A DNA stretch of 64,000 bases, from contig NZ_JAROAV010000028.1 in NCBI RefSeq assembly GCF_029439465.1, forward strand, positions 434,001 to 498,000. Reading direction: 5' to 3'. The notes beneath the pieces were generated by a model. It made no database searches. It had not been told where the DNA came from and was given only the letters and a program-made list of their open reading frames with translations. Source of the DNA: Luteipulveratus flavus (GTDB lineage: Bacteria; Actinomycetota; Actinomycetes; Actinomycetales; Dermatophilaceae). Shown here piece after piece: positions 32,975-44,841 of this stretch. How positions within the stretch are numbered: position 1 is the first letter of the stretch; the number at the start of each line of letters is the position of its first letter. Position numbers and translations under genes: made by a program.

Positions 32975-34336
32975 ATGAGCCAGCCCACCCCCTTGTGCGC
33001 CGAGACCGAACGGTCCCTCGTCCGTACGGCCACCGCCCGACAGTCCGAGGGACGCGTGCCCGGCCTGCTGGGCGCGGTGGCCCGGCACGGTGACCTTTTG
33101 TGGAGCCACGGCGTCGGGGCGGCCGACCTGGACGACGCCGGCGTACCCCTGGACGCCGACACCCACTTCCAGGTCGCGTCCAACACCAAGACCTTCACCG
33201 CCGTGATGATCATGCAGCTGCGCGACGAGGGCCGGCTCACCCTGGACGACACCGCGGACCTGCACGTCGCCGAGTCCGCTCACCCGCACGTCACGGTGCG
33301 GCAGATGCTCGCGCACACGACGGGCATGCAGCGGGAGCCGGTCGGCGACGTCTGGGACACGCTGAGGTTCCCGGACCGCACGGAGCTGGTCGAGGGATGG
33401 AACGGTGCCGAGCGCGTGCTCCGGCCCCACACCCATTGGCACTACAGCAATCTCGCGTACGCGGTGCTCGGCGAGATCATCGCCCGGCTCGACGGCCGCG
33501 AGTGGGCCGAGAGCCTGCAGGCTCGGCTCATCGACCCGATCGGCCTGCGCCGCACCGGAACTCGTGGTGTCGCTCCGATGGCCGGCACCTATTACGTCCC
33601 GCCGTTCAGCGACGTCCCGATGCCCGAGCCCCGGCTGGACAAGCGCGCGACCGCGGCCGCCGGCGCGCTCTGGAGCACCGCAACCGACATGGCCGCGTGG
33701 CACGGCTTCCTGGCCGCCCCGGACGCGTCGATCCTCTCCCAGGACACCGTCGAGGAGATGTGTCAGCCGCAGATCGTCGGCGACACCACGAGCTGGACGT
33801 TCGGCTGGGGCCTCGGGCTCGAGCTCGCCCGGAAGGACGGTCGTACCTGGGTCGGCCACACCGGAGGCCTGCCCGGTGCGGTGACCGGTGTCTTCACCGA
33901 ACGCTCCTCCGGCACAACGGGTCTCGTCCTGATGAACTCCACCAACGCCCCGGACCCGCGTGCGGCGGCCATCGACCTCGGCGCGTACGTGCTCGAGCAC
34001 GACCCGGAGCCGCTGACGGCCTGGGCGCCGGGCACGGAGCAGCCGGACGAGCTCGTCCCGCTGATCGGCCGCTGGTTCTCCGAGGGCACCGGCTTCACCT
34101 TCGTGATCAAGGGCGGCCGCCTGGAGGCACGCATCGACGGCCTGCCGGCGAGCCGCCCGTCGTCGGTCTTCGAACCTCTCGGGGACGACGCCTACCGCAC
34201 GGTCGCCGGCCGGGAGAAGGGTGAGCTGCTGCGGGTACGCCGCCACTCCGACGGATCGGTGCGCCAGCTGAACTGGGCGACCTACCGGTTCACCCGTGAG
34301 CCGCTGCCGTTCGGCGTCGACGTCCCCCAGCACTGA
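32975..34336 (+). CDS. Serine hydrolase, beta-lactamase family
   Basis: 453 residues. SxxK is SNTK (in FQVASNTKTFTA), the Tyr motif is YSN (HWHYSNLAYAVLGEI), and HTGG follows (VGHTGGLPGAV). A C-terminal ~100-residue beta domain (LIGRWFSEGTGFTF onward) resembles DUF3471-type extensions. No signal peptide is visible. Likely an esterase or peptidase. A TAGGTT hexamer eight bases before the ATG hints at a leaderless transcript. Confidence 0.83.
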   Translation: MSQPTPLCAETERSLVRTATARQSEGRVPGLLGAVARHGDLLWSHGVGAADLDDAGVPLDADTHFQVASNTKTFTAVMIMQLRDEGRLTLDDTADLHVAESAHPHVTVRQMLAHTTGMQREPVGDVWDTLRFPDRTELVEGWNGAERVLRPHTHWHYSNLAYAVLGEIIARLDGREWAESLQARLIDPIGLRRTGTRGVAPMAGTYYVPPFSDVPMPEPRLDKRATAAAGALWSTATDMAAWHGFLAAPDASILSQDTVEEMCQPQIVGDTTSWTFGWGLGLELARKDGRTWVGHTGGLPGAVTGVFTERSSGTTGLVLMNSTNAPDPRAAAIDLGAYVLEHDPEPLTAWAPGTEQPDELVPLIGRWFSEGTGFTFVIKGGRLEARIDGLPASRPSSVFEPLGDDAYRTVAGREKGELLRVRRHSDGSVRQLNWATYRFTREPLPFGVDVPQH

Positions 34337-34349
34337 TCCGGGCACGACG

Positions 34350-34377
34350 AAGGGCCGACCCGTTCGGGCCGGCCCTT
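34350..34377. terminator. Bidirectional hairpin terminator
   Basis: Stem AAGGGCC/GGCCCTT with inner near-complementary GACCCG/CGGGCC, between convergent genes ending 34336 and 34389. Confidence 0.7.
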
Positions 34378-34388
34378 CCTGTCGGTGA

Positions 34389-35078
34389 CTACTTGGTCCA
34401 GGTGATGTGCTGGTCGTCGAAGCCGTCGTACTCGACGTCCGAGACCGCAGATCCGGGGATCTGGTAGAGGTAGCACTGCGTGGCCGTCTTGCCCAGCTCC
34501 GGGTTGTCGCCGCTCTTGCAGGCCTCCGTGTCGCCGTACAGCCGCTTCGCACCCTTGTTGGCAGCGCTGATCTTGGGGTGGAAGAACAGGCCGTTGACGC
34601 TGGTGCTGTTGCTGCCGCCCTGGACGTTGGTGACGTCGAAGGTGAGGTAGTAGAGCGTGCCGTTGGCCTTGTTCAGGTTGGCCTCGGTGTAGGCGGCCGC
34701 CGGCGCGACCTCCAGCTTCTTCGGAGTGATGGTCATGATCTCCGGGCTGTTGTCGGACCCCTCGTCGATGGTGCCGGGCTGACCGAACTTCAGCGTGGAG
34801 TCCGGGGCGGTGAGCTTGGTGCTGCCCGCTGCCGGGGCCGAGGCGCTCGAGGCGCTCGAGGTCGCGGAGCTGGTGGAGGAGTCGGACGTCGTGGGCGACT
34901 CGCTCGTGGTTGTGGAGGAGGAGGACGGCGTCGGCGCCTCACTGGTGGACGACGCCGTCGGGGCGGCGGGGCTCGGCGCGGTGACCTCGGTGTCCTGGCA
35001 GGCGCTCAGGCCGAGAGCGCCGACCAGCGCGAGGGAGACGACGGTGGCGCGGGTGACACGGCTGCGGTTGCGGGTCAT
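34389..35078 (-). CDS. Lipoprotein with Ser/Thr-rich linker, unknown function
   Basis: 229 residues. AAGGAG before ATG 35078. Signal peptide with lipobox LSAC, then ~60 residues of Ser/Thr/Pro/Glu linker, then a beta-rich domain (YYLTFDVTNVQGGSN, GLFFHPKISAAN) with two Cys (ACKSGDN, CYLYQIPG) likely disulfide-bonded. Resembles DUF4352-like immunoglobulin-fold lipoproteins of actinobacteria. Anchored outside the membrane. Confidence 0.8.
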   Translation of the reverse strand: MTRNRSRVTRATVVSLALVGALGLSACQDTEVTAPSPAAPTASSTSEAPTPSSSSTTTSESPTTSDSSTSSATSSASSASAPAAGSTKLTAPDSTLKFGQPGTIDEGSDNSPEIMTITPKKLEVAPAAAYTEANLNKANGTLYYLTFDVTNVQGGSNSTSVNGLFFHPKISAANKGAKRLYGDTEACKSGDNPELGKTATQCYLYQIPGSAVSDVEYDGFDDQHITWTK

Positions 35079-35160
35079 GGGGGAGCTCCTTGTGCGGTGT
35101 GCCGTTGGCATGAGTTCGTGCCTCCGACGGCGTACCCCCGCTCGGGGTTCCCCCGGCTCG

Positions 35161-38049
<2,889 letters not shown>

Positions 38050-38171
38050 GGGCTCCTCCTGTCCGGCCGGGCACGTGCAGCGGATTCGTCGCTGCTCCGA
38101 CGTGTGGCCGGTACGACCATAAGGCCTTCCGCTGCATGCTCCCGGTCAGGGCGCCCGCTGCCCGCCCAGTC

Positions 38172-38203
38172 TAGTTGAATGTTCAACTACAAGGCTCTAG
38201 GCT
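38172..38203 (+). promoter_or_regulatory. Operator and leaderless promoter of dioxygenase gene
   Basis: Palindrome TAGTTGAATGTTCAACTA (38172-38189) overlaps a -35 TTGAAT (38175-38180); 17 bases on is -10 TAGGCT (38198-38203). The ATG starts seven bases after the -10, so the mRNA should be leaderless. The TTGAA-N2-TTCAA form is typical of MarR-family operators. Confidence 0.8.
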
Positions 38204-38209
38204 GTGCCC

Positions 38210-38992
38210 ATGAGTGATCGCCAGCCCGTGCTGTACCTGAGTCACGGCGCGCCGCCGCTGGCCGACGACGCCACCTGGACCCGTGAGCTCGCCCAGTGGG
38301 GCGCCGACCTGCCGCGCCCGAAGCGCATCCTGATCGTCTCCGCGCACTGGGAGGCCGCCCCGGTTGCGCTCTCCTCCACCACCGGCGCTCCCCTGCTGTA
38401 CGACTTCTGGGGCTTCCCGGAGCGCTACTACCAGGTCCGTTACGACGCCCCTGCCGCTCCCGACCTGGCCCGCGACGTGGAGGCGCTCGTCCGGCAGCCC
38501 GGCGTACCCGTGCACCGTGACGAGTCCCGCGGCCTGGACCACGGCGCGTACGTCCCGCTGAAGGAGATGTACCCCGACGCCGACATCCCGGTCCTGCAGA
38601 TGTCGATGCCGACGCTGGACCCCCAGCAGCTGTTCGCCCTGGGCCGCCGGCTGGCGCCGCTGCGGGACGACGGCACGCTGGTCGTCGGATCGGGCTTCAC
38701 CACGCACAACCTGCACTGGTTCGACCCCAGCGCCGGCGCGGATGCCGCCCCGCCGACCCCGTCTTCGGAGTTCGACGCCTGGGCGGCCGAGACGGTCGCG
38801 GGCGGTGACGTCGACGCGCTGATGGACTTCCTGCACCGCGCGCCCGCGGCCCAGGAGGCTCACCCCCGGACCGAGCACTGGGCGCCGCTGTACGTCGCGC
38901 TCGGCGCCGCGTCCGAGGACCGCGTCGAGGCCGACAGCGTGATCGACGGCTTCTGGTTCGGCCTGTCCAAGCGGTCCTGGCAGCTCGCCTGA
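38210..38992 (+). CDS. Class III extradiol ring-cleavage dioxygenase (DODA-like)
   Basis: 260 residues. Metal-ligand positions appear as LYLSHGAPPL, ILIVSAHWEAAP and LDHGAYVPLKEMYPDADIPV, the LigB/DODA (4,5-DOPA dioxygenase) pattern; a further His is in GSGFTTHNL. It would open catechol-type rings with Fe or Zn; actinobacterial members may act on quinol or DOPA-like compounds. Controlled by the operator immediately upstream. Convergent with the methyltransferase gene. Confidence 0.9.
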   Translation: MSDRQPVLYLSHGAPPLADDATWTRELAQWGADLPRPKRILIVSAHWEAAPVALSSTTGAPLLYDFWGFPERYYQVRYDAPAAPDLARDVEALVRQPGVPVHRDESRGLDHGAYVPLKEMYPDADIPVLQMSMPTLDPQQLFALGRRLAPLRDDGTLVVGSGFTTHNLHWFDPSAGADAAPPTPSSEFDAWAAETVAGGDVDALMDFLHRAPAAQEAHPRTEHWAPLYVALGAASEDRVEADSVIDGFWFGLSKRSWQLA

Positions 38993-39009
38993 CCCGCACC
39001 CCTCCGCGC

Positions 39010-39027
39010 CGAGAGGCCCACCTCTCG
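39010..39027. terminator. Small hairpin, possible terminator
   Basis: Perfect 7-bp stem CGAGAGG/CCTCTCG with loop CCCA, just past the dioxygenase stop. No T-run. Confidence 0.4.
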
Positions 39028-39108
39028 CCTCAGAGGCCCAGCGTTCCGAGGTGGACCGGTGGGCCGTTCGGGCGGCTGGTGGGCCTCTCGGCGGGGCTGC
39101 GGGCGGCC

Positions 39109-40608
39109 TCAGCGGACGAGCAGGCCGTCGGCGACGAGCTCGCGGATCTGCGGGAGGGCCTGCGCCCGAACGGCGTCCGGACTCGCCTCGACCAGCGAGG
39201 CGATGGCGTCGAGCGCCTGACCGGCGGTGAGCGACCCGTCGGCCACGGACAGGTACGCCGCCAGCACCGTGTCGGCGCGGACGGAACGCCCCAGCCCGCC
39301 ACCCTGTCGCACCAGGATCACGCTCGGGTCGTCAGCGCCCGGCCGGCCGTGGCGTTCCTCCGTGACGTCGGGAGCACACCGCCACGCGGTCCCGAGCACA
39401 CCTCGGTCACCGTGCTCGGCCAGCCAGGTCCGTGCCTCGAGGCCGGCGAGCACGGTGGGTCCCATCGGCGAGGCCACGGGTCCGGTGGTCGCGTCGACCA
39501 GGTCGACCCAGGGCTCGCGAGCGTCGCGCGGACGCTGCAGCGTGATCACGCCGAAGCCGACCTCTCCCACTCCGCGGCTGTCGAAGTCGGCGAGCCAGCC
39601 GGCGTACATCTGCTCGAATCCCTCGGTGCCGGAACGGTGTCCGCCGTCGCCGGCCCACAGCTCGGCGTACTCCGCAGGGTCCTGGACGTCGCGCTGCACG
39701 ATCCACGCGTCCAGACCGGTGCCGCCGATCCACGACCGGACGACGTCACGCCAGTCGCCGCCGGACGGGACCTCCCAGTTGCCCAGCAGCTGGGCGACGC
39801 CGCCCGGCCGCAGGTGGCCACCGACCGTCCGTACCAGCCCCTCGACCACCGCGTGGCCGACCTGGCCGCCGTCGCGGTACTCGTACGTCGGCATGGCGTC
39901 CGTGCGCGGCGTGATGACGAACGGCGGGTTGCTGACCACGAGGTCGAACGTCTCGTCGGCCACCGGATCGAGCATCGAACCGGCGCGGACGTCCCAGTCC
40001 ACGCCGTTCAGGGCGGCGTTGAAGCGGGTCGTCGCGAGCGCCCGCTCGGAGACATCGGTCGCCACGACGGATGACGCGTGCGCGGACAGGTGCAGCGACT
40101 GCACGCCGCACCCGGTGCCGAGGTCCAGCGCCCGATCGACCGGTCGCCGCGCCGTCCAGGACGCCAGGGTCATCGACGCGCCCCCGATGCCGAGGACGTG
40201 GTCGACCGGCAGAGGCCTGCGGGTGACGCCCTCCGCGAGGTCGGAGAGCACCCACCACTCGTGCTCGCCGTCGCCGTACGGCCGCAGGTCGAACAGGGTG
40301 CGGACCGCGTCGCCCACGCGCTCGACCACGCCGAGGGCCGCCAGCCGGTCGGCGCCCCAGCCGGGCAGCGCCCGGTCCACCTGCGCGGTCTCGACCGGGC
40401 AGCCCAGCCCGAACAGGCGGACGAGGACGGCGACCGGGTCGTCCGAGCCGCGAGTGACCAGCTCGGCCGGGACCGGCTGCTCGCGGTTCAGCGCGCGGCT
40501 CGCGCGGTCGCCGAGGACGTCCGCGACTCCGTCCAGGGTGAAGCCGGACGAGCGCAGCGCGTCCCGCAACGACGGCAGCTCCGCCCCCGTGTCCGGCACT
40601 CGTGACAT
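39109..40608 (-). CDS. SAM-dependent methyltransferase with NPPF motif
   Basis: 499 residues. Motif I is ALDLGTGCGVQSL, motif IV is VVSNPPFVITP, an N/Q-type methylase signature (HemK/RlmG group). The N-terminal ~150 residues form a helical domain, and the C-terminal half continues past the usual fold with a helical region. The substrate is probably protein Gln or rRNA; undecided. Start ATG 40608; upstream frames are open but lack support. Confidence 0.8.
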   Translation of the reverse strand: MSRVPDTGAELPSLRDALRSSGFTLDGVADVLGDRASRALNREQPVPAELVTRGSDDPVAVLVRLFGLGCPVETAQVDRALPGWGADRLAALGVVERVGDAVRTLFDLRPYGDGEHEWWVLSDLAEGVTRRPLPVDHVLGIGGASMTLASWTARRPVDRALDLGTGCGVQSLHLSAHASSVVATDVSERALATTRFNAALNGVDWDVRAGSMLDPVADETFDLVVSNPPFVITPRTDAMPTYEYRDGGQVGHAVVEGLVRTVGGHLRPGGVAQLLGNWEVPSGGDWRDVVRSWIGGTGLDAWIVQRDVQDPAEYAELWAGDGGHRSGTEGFEQMYAGWLADFDSRGVGEVGFGVITLQRPRDAREPWVDLVDATTGPVASPMGPTVLAGLEARTWLAEHGDRGVLGTAWRCAPDVTEERHGRPGADDPSVILVRQGGGLGRSVRADTVLAAYLSVADGSLTAGQALDAIASLVEASPDAVRAQALPQIRELVADGLLVR

Positions 40609-40664
40609 CTCGTGCACCCTCGTCGACGTGTTGTCAGGTTGATCGGCAGGACGGATCGCGTCGC

Positions 40665-41372
40665 TCAGCTCATCAGGTTGCCGAGGAGGCCGCCCTGCTG
40701 CTGGTTGCCCTGAGCCGACGCCAGCGTCCACTCGCTCGGCTGCACCACGACGAAGCCCGGGCCGTGGAAGGCGTACTGGAACGCCTCGCCGCTGCCACCG
40801 CGCAGCATCGAGCGCATGTTCATGCTGCTCACGACCTGCGGCACGAGGTTCGCCGACCACGCGACCGCGGACTGGACGTCGACGTACGTCGGCTGCTGGG
40901 AGCAGTCGAGCACCACCGGTTGCCCGACGGCGTGCATCGCGACCGTGCCCTGCCCGTTCAGGACCATGTTGAACAGGCCGCCCGACATCATGCCGGCGCC
41001 CTGGACCCGCTTGATGTCCCAGCCGATCGACGCGTCGAAGGCCAGCAGGTTGCGGCCGTTGACCGAGATGCCGTCACCGGTGAGCTCGACCAGGAAGACG
41101 AAGCCCGCCTCGGAGGCGAAGAACACCTCGCCCTGACCCGTGACGCGCATCAGCGGCACGTCCTCGCTGGTCATCACCTTCTTGAGCAGCTTGCCGACCG
41201 ACCCGGCGCCCTCGTGGTTGAACGTCACCTGCCCCTGGTAGGCGACCATCGCGCCCTTGACGGACAGCACGTCCTGGCCGAGCGACACCCGCAGCATCTG
41301 CGGGTTCTGCAGGCCGAACCGCTGCTGGCTCTGGACCTCGAGGTTCTGCTGGTCGAAAAGGTTGCTCTGCAT
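40665..41372 (-). CDS. AIM24 family protein
   Basis: 235 residues. A beta-helix/double-psi type fold with repeated Gly turns: VKGAMVAYQGQVTFNHEGAG, LMRVTGQGEVFFASEAGFVF, SVNGRNLLAFDASIGWDIKR, and FQYAFHGPGFVVVQPSE. This is the AIM24 family of unknown function found in bacteria and mitochondria. AAGGGG precedes ATG 41372. Downstream of the STAS gene, likely co-transcribed. Confidence 0.85.
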   Translation of the reverse strand: MQSNLFDQQNLEVQSQQRFGLQNPQMLRVSLGQDVLSVKGAMVAYQGQVTFNHEGAGSVGKLLKKVMTSEDVPLMRVTGQGEVFFASEAGFVFLVELTGDGISVNGRNLLAFDASIGWDIKRVQGAGMMSGGLFNMVLNGQGTVAMHAVGQPVVLDCSQQPTYVDVQSAVAWSANLVPQVVSSMNMRSMLRGGSGEAFQYAFHGPGFVVVQPSEWTLASAQGNQQQGGLLGNLMS

Positions 41373-41430
41373 GTCCGCCCCTTGAGGAGATGGTGAGTGG
41401 TGGCGCACCCGCCAACGTGCGAACGGCGGG

Positions 41431-41781
41431 TCAGCGTTCCCCGGCCATGTCGGCCAGGCCCTCCTGCGCGGTCGAGTAGATGCGGAACACCTTGTCCAGA
41501 CCCGTGATCTGGAAGTTGCGCAGCACCCGGTCGCTGGTGATGACCAGCCGCAGCTCGCCGCCCTGGACGCGGACCGTCTTGAGCCGGCCGACCAGGACGC
41601 CGAGGCCGGTGGAGTCCAGGAAGGGCACGTCCGTGAGGTCGGCGAGCAGCATCGTGTGGTCGGCGGCGATGACCGCCGCCAGCTCGTCGCGCAGCGTGGG
41701 CGCACTGAACACATCGACCTCACCGGCGAGGGTCACGACGGTGATGTCGCCCTCTTCGCGAGTGGTCACGGTCAGGTCCAC
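41431..41781 (-). CDS. STAS-domain anti-anti-sigma factor
   Basis: 116 residues from GTG 41781 (AAGGAG seven bases upstream). The STAS fold is clear: VVTLAGEVDVFSAPTLRDEL then DLTDVPFLDSTGLGVLVGRL, where Ser in DSTGLG is the phosphorylated residue of SpoIIAA-type antagonists. It should be switched by an anti-sigma kinase elsewhere. Divergent from the helicase gene with a 76-base gap. Confidence 0.92.
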   Translation of the reverse strand: MDLTVTTREEGDITVVTLAGEVDVFSAPTLRDELAAVIAADHTMLLADLTDVPFLDSTGLGVLVGRLKTVRVQGGELRLVITSDRVLRNFQITGLDKVFRIYSTAQEGLADMAGER

Positions 41782-41857
41782 AGTGCTGCTCCTTCTGCTC
41801 GGGTGATCCTGAACAGTATCGAGGCCCGGTAGGTGCACGACATACCGTGTCCTGTCG

Positions 41858-44206
41858 ATGGATAGCTCCTCCACGGCCGACGCTGCCGCCACCTTCGACC
41901 CCGCCCAGGCCCTCGCGCGCCTGACCGGGGTCGGTACCGGCCGGCTGCTGCACGTCGAGGACCTGCCGGCCCGCAGCGAGCAGCTGGTCGACTGGCCGAC
42001 CTGGGTGAACCCCCAGGTCGCCGCGGCCCTGCGCGGGAGCGGACTCACGCGGCTGTGGAGCCATCAGCGAGAAGCGGCCGACCTGGCGTACGAGGGCGAG
42101 CACGTGATCGTCTCGACGGGTACCGCCTCGGGCAAGAGCCTGGCGTACCTGCTGCCGATCCTGTCCGCGGCGTCCGACGGAACCACCGCAGCATCCGGGC
42201 GCGGCGCCACCGCCCTCTACCTCTCGCCGACCAAGGCGCTCGCCGCCGACCAGCTCGCGCGGATCGGCGGCTGGGCGGTTCCGGGCGTACGCGCGGCGAC
42301 GTACGACGGGGACACCGCGGCCGACGAGCGGCGCTGGATCCGCGACCACGCCCAGATCGTGCTGACCAACCCGGACCTGCTGCACCACTCGCTGCTGCCG
42401 AACCACGAGCGCTGGGCGCCGTTCCTGCGCTCGTTGCGGTACGTCGTGGTCGACGAGTGCCACACCTACCGTGGCGTTTTCGGCGCGCACCTGGCAGCCG
42501 TCCTGCGCCGGCTGCGAAGGGTCGCCGCGAGGTACCAGTCGAACCCGACGTTCGTGCTCGCTTCGGCGACCGTCGCGGACCCCGCGGCGCACGCGTCGAC
42601 GCTGGTGGGCGAACCCGTACGCCCGGTCACGCGTGACGGATCCCCCCGCGCGGCCATGACGTTCGGGCTGTGGGAGCCCGGCCCGCCGCCGGGCTCCGGC
42701 CCGGACGAGGGTCGTCGCTCGGCGGTCGCCGAGTCGGCCGACCTGCTCACCGCGCTGGTGGGGTCGGGCATCCAGACGCTCGCGTTCGCCAAGTCGCGCG
42801 TCGGCGTCGAGGTCATCGCGGACATGACGCGCTCGCGGCTGGCGTCGTCCGAGCCCGGCCTGGAGGGTTCCGTCGCGGCCTACCGGGGCGGCTACCTGCC
42901 GGAGGAGCGGCGTGAGCTGGAGCGGTCGCTGCGCTCGGGGGCCCTGCGAGGACTCGCGGCCACGAACGCCCTCGAGCTCGGCATCGACGTGAGTGGCCTG
43001 GACGCGGTGGTTCTCGCCGGATGGCCGGGCACGGTCGGCTCGCTGTGGCAGCAGGCGGGACGTGCCGGGCGCAGCGGTCAACGCTCGCTCGTCCTGCTGG
43101 TCGCGGCCGACGACCCGCTCGACACCTACCTGGTCCACCACCCCGCGCAGCTGTTCGGCCGCCCGGTCGAGGCGTCGGTTGTCGACGCCGAGAACCCGCA
43201 CGTCCTCGCTCCCCACCTCGCGGCGGCCGCCGCCGAGCTGCCGGTCGTCCCGGCCGACGAGGTGTACTTCGGACCCACCATGCGTCCCCTGTTGGACAGC
43301 CTGGTGGAGCGACAGATCCTGCGGCGCCGGCCGCGCGGCTGGTTCTGGGCGAGGCACGACCGGCCGGGCGACCACGTGTCCCTGCGTGGCACCGGCGACC
43401 CGGTGGTCCGCATCGTCGAGAACCGCACCGGCCGGGTGCTCGGGACCGTGGACGCCGAGCGCTCGCACCGCGCCGCGCACACCGGGGCGGTCTACGTGCA
43501 CCAGGGCCAGACGTACGTCGTGTCCGACCTGGACCTCACCGACGGCTCGGCGCACGTGACCGCAGGCGACCCGGGCTGGTCGACGGTCGCACGCTCGGTC
43601 AGCGCGTTCGACATCGTGGCGAGCGAGCGTCGCACGAGCTGGGGTCCGGTGGAGGTCCACTTCGGAACCCTCGACGTACGAACGCAGGTCACGTCGTTCC
43701 TGCGCCGGCTGCCGTCCGGTGAGGTGCTCGGTGAGCACCCGTTGGACCTGCCGGAGCAACGCCTGCGTACACGCGGTGCGTGGTGGACGGTCGAGCCCTC
43801 CGCACTTCTCGAGGTCGTCGCCGAGCGAGACCTGCCCGGTGCACTGCACGCAGCCGAGCACGCGTCGATCGGGATGCTGCCACTGGTCGCTCAGTCCGAC
43901 CGGTGGGACATCGGAGGCGTCTCGACCGCCGTGCACCCGGACACCGGGCTCCCCACGGTGGTGGTCTACGACGGGTACCCGGGCGGTGCGGGTTTCGCCG
44001 AGCGCGGGTACGAGCGGGTGTCGACCTGGCTGCGAGCCACGCGGGACGCGATCGCGGGTTGTGCCTGCACCACCGGCTGCCCCTCGTGCGTGCAGTCGCC
44101 GAAGTGCGGCAACGGCAACCAGCCGCTCGACAAGGCCGGGGCTGTCGCGGTGCTCGACGTCGTGCTGCGTGGTGCGGTCGACCCGGCCGACCGGTCCCGC
44201 ATCTGA
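41858..44206 (+). CDS. DEAD/DEAH-box helicase, MrfA/Hrq1 family
   Basis: 782 residues. Helicase motifs in order: Q-like LTRLWSHQREAADLAYEGEH; I TGTASGKS; Ia SPTKALAADQ; II VDECHTY (DECH); III LASATV; IV-VI TLAFAKSRVGVE, ATNALELGIDV, QQAGRAGRSGQ. The C-terminus has the DUF1998 four-Cys site (AGCACTTGCPSCVQSPKCGN). This is the Hrq1/MrfA layout, a 3'-5' helicase that repairs mitomycin-type adducts. A similar gene lies near topA in mycobacteria. Confidence 0.93.
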   Translation: MDSSSTADAAATFDPAQALARLTGVGTGRLLHVEDLPARSEQLVDWPTWVNPQVAAALRGSGLTRLWSHQREAADLAYEGEHVIVSTGTASGKSLAYLLPILSAASDGTTAASGRGATALYLSPTKALAADQLARIGGWAVPGVRAATYDGDTAADERRWIRDHAQIVLTNPDLLHHSLLPNHERWAPFLRSLRYVVVDECHTYRGVFGAHLAAVLRRLRRVAARYQSNPTFVLASATVADPAAHASTLVGEPVRPVTRDGSPRAAMTFGLWEPGPPPGSGPDEGRRSAVAESADLLTALVGSGIQTLAFAKSRVGVEVIADMTRSRLASSEPGLEGSVAAYRGGYLPEERRELERSLRSGALRGLAATNALELGIDVSGLDAVVLAGWPGTVGSLWQQAGRAGRSGQRSLVLLVAADDPLDTYLVHHPAQLFGRPVEASVVDAENPHVLAPHLAAAAAELPVVPADEVYFGPTMRPLLDSLVERQILRRRPRGWFWARHDRPGDHVSLRGTGDPVVRIVENRTGRVLGTVDAERSHRAAHTGAVYVHQGQTYVVSDLDLTDGSAHVTAGDPGWSTVARSVSAFDIVASERRTSWGPVEVHFGTLDVRTQVTSFLRRLPSGEVLGEHPLDLPEQRLRTRGAWWTVEPSALLEVVAERDLPGALHAAEHASIGMLPLVAQSDRWDIGGVSTAVHPDTGLPTVVVYDGYPGGAGFAERGYERVSTWLRATRDAIAGCACTTGCPSCVQSPKCGNGNQPLDKAGAVAVLDVVLRGAVDPADRSRI

Positions 44207-44278
44207 CCCTCCTCGGCCAGTAGGGTCGGAGCAGAACCTGTCGACCGAACCGACCGTCGGTCGCGTCAGGAGGTAGCC

Positions 44279-44794
44279 GTGATCGCCGTCGCCATCGTTT
44301 TCATCGTCATCGCCGCACTTCTGGTGCTGTGGTTCGCCTTCGCCACCGGTGACTCGCCGGACGTCGATCTCTCGGCTGCCGGGTTGGACGTCCACGTCGG
44401 CCCGTTCGTCGTCTTCCTGCTGGGCGCCGTCGCCATGGCGCTCGCGCTGGCCGCGCTGCGGTTCTTCTACTGGGGCACCCGCCGCGGCGCCCGGAAGCGC
44501 CGCGAGCGCAAGGAGCTGGAGCTCCAGGCGCGCGAGACCGCCAAGCAGCGCGACGAAGCCGTCGCCGCGCGAGAGCGTGAGCACGCCCGCCTCGCCGAGC
44601 GCGAGCGCTCCGCGGACGGTCCGCTCGACGGCCGTGACGTCGACCCGACCCGGGCAGATCACGACGCCGGTCGCCTCGGTGACCGGACCCGCGACGGCGA
44701 CCTCGGTGGCGACCGGCGCGCCGGAGCCGACCTCGACGCCGACGGACGCCCGCTCGGACGGCACGACGACCTTCCGCCCGAGCCTCGCCGCTGA
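44279..44794 (+). CDS. Membrane protein with charged cytoplasmic tail
   Basis: 171 residues from GTG 44279 (AGGAGG five bases upstream). Two hydrophobic helices (VAIVFIVIAALLVLWFAFA; FVVFLLGAVAMALALAALRF) are followed by a coiled-coil-like Arg/Glu segment (RKRRERKELELQARETAKQR) and a Gly/Asp-rich disordered tail. Unknown function. Follows the helicase. Confidence 0.75.
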   Translation: MIAVAIVFIVIAALLVLWFAFATGDSPDVDLSAAGLDVHVGPFVVFLLGAVAMALALAALRFFYWGTRRGARKRRERKELELQARETAKQRDEAVAAREREHARLAERERSADGPLDGRDVDPTRADHDAGRLGDRTRDGDLGGDRRAGADLDADGRPLGRHDDLPPEPRR

Positions 44795-44841
44795 GCGCTG
44801 CCGAGGGCGACCGGCCGAGTACGGCCTCGCACCAGTCGATC

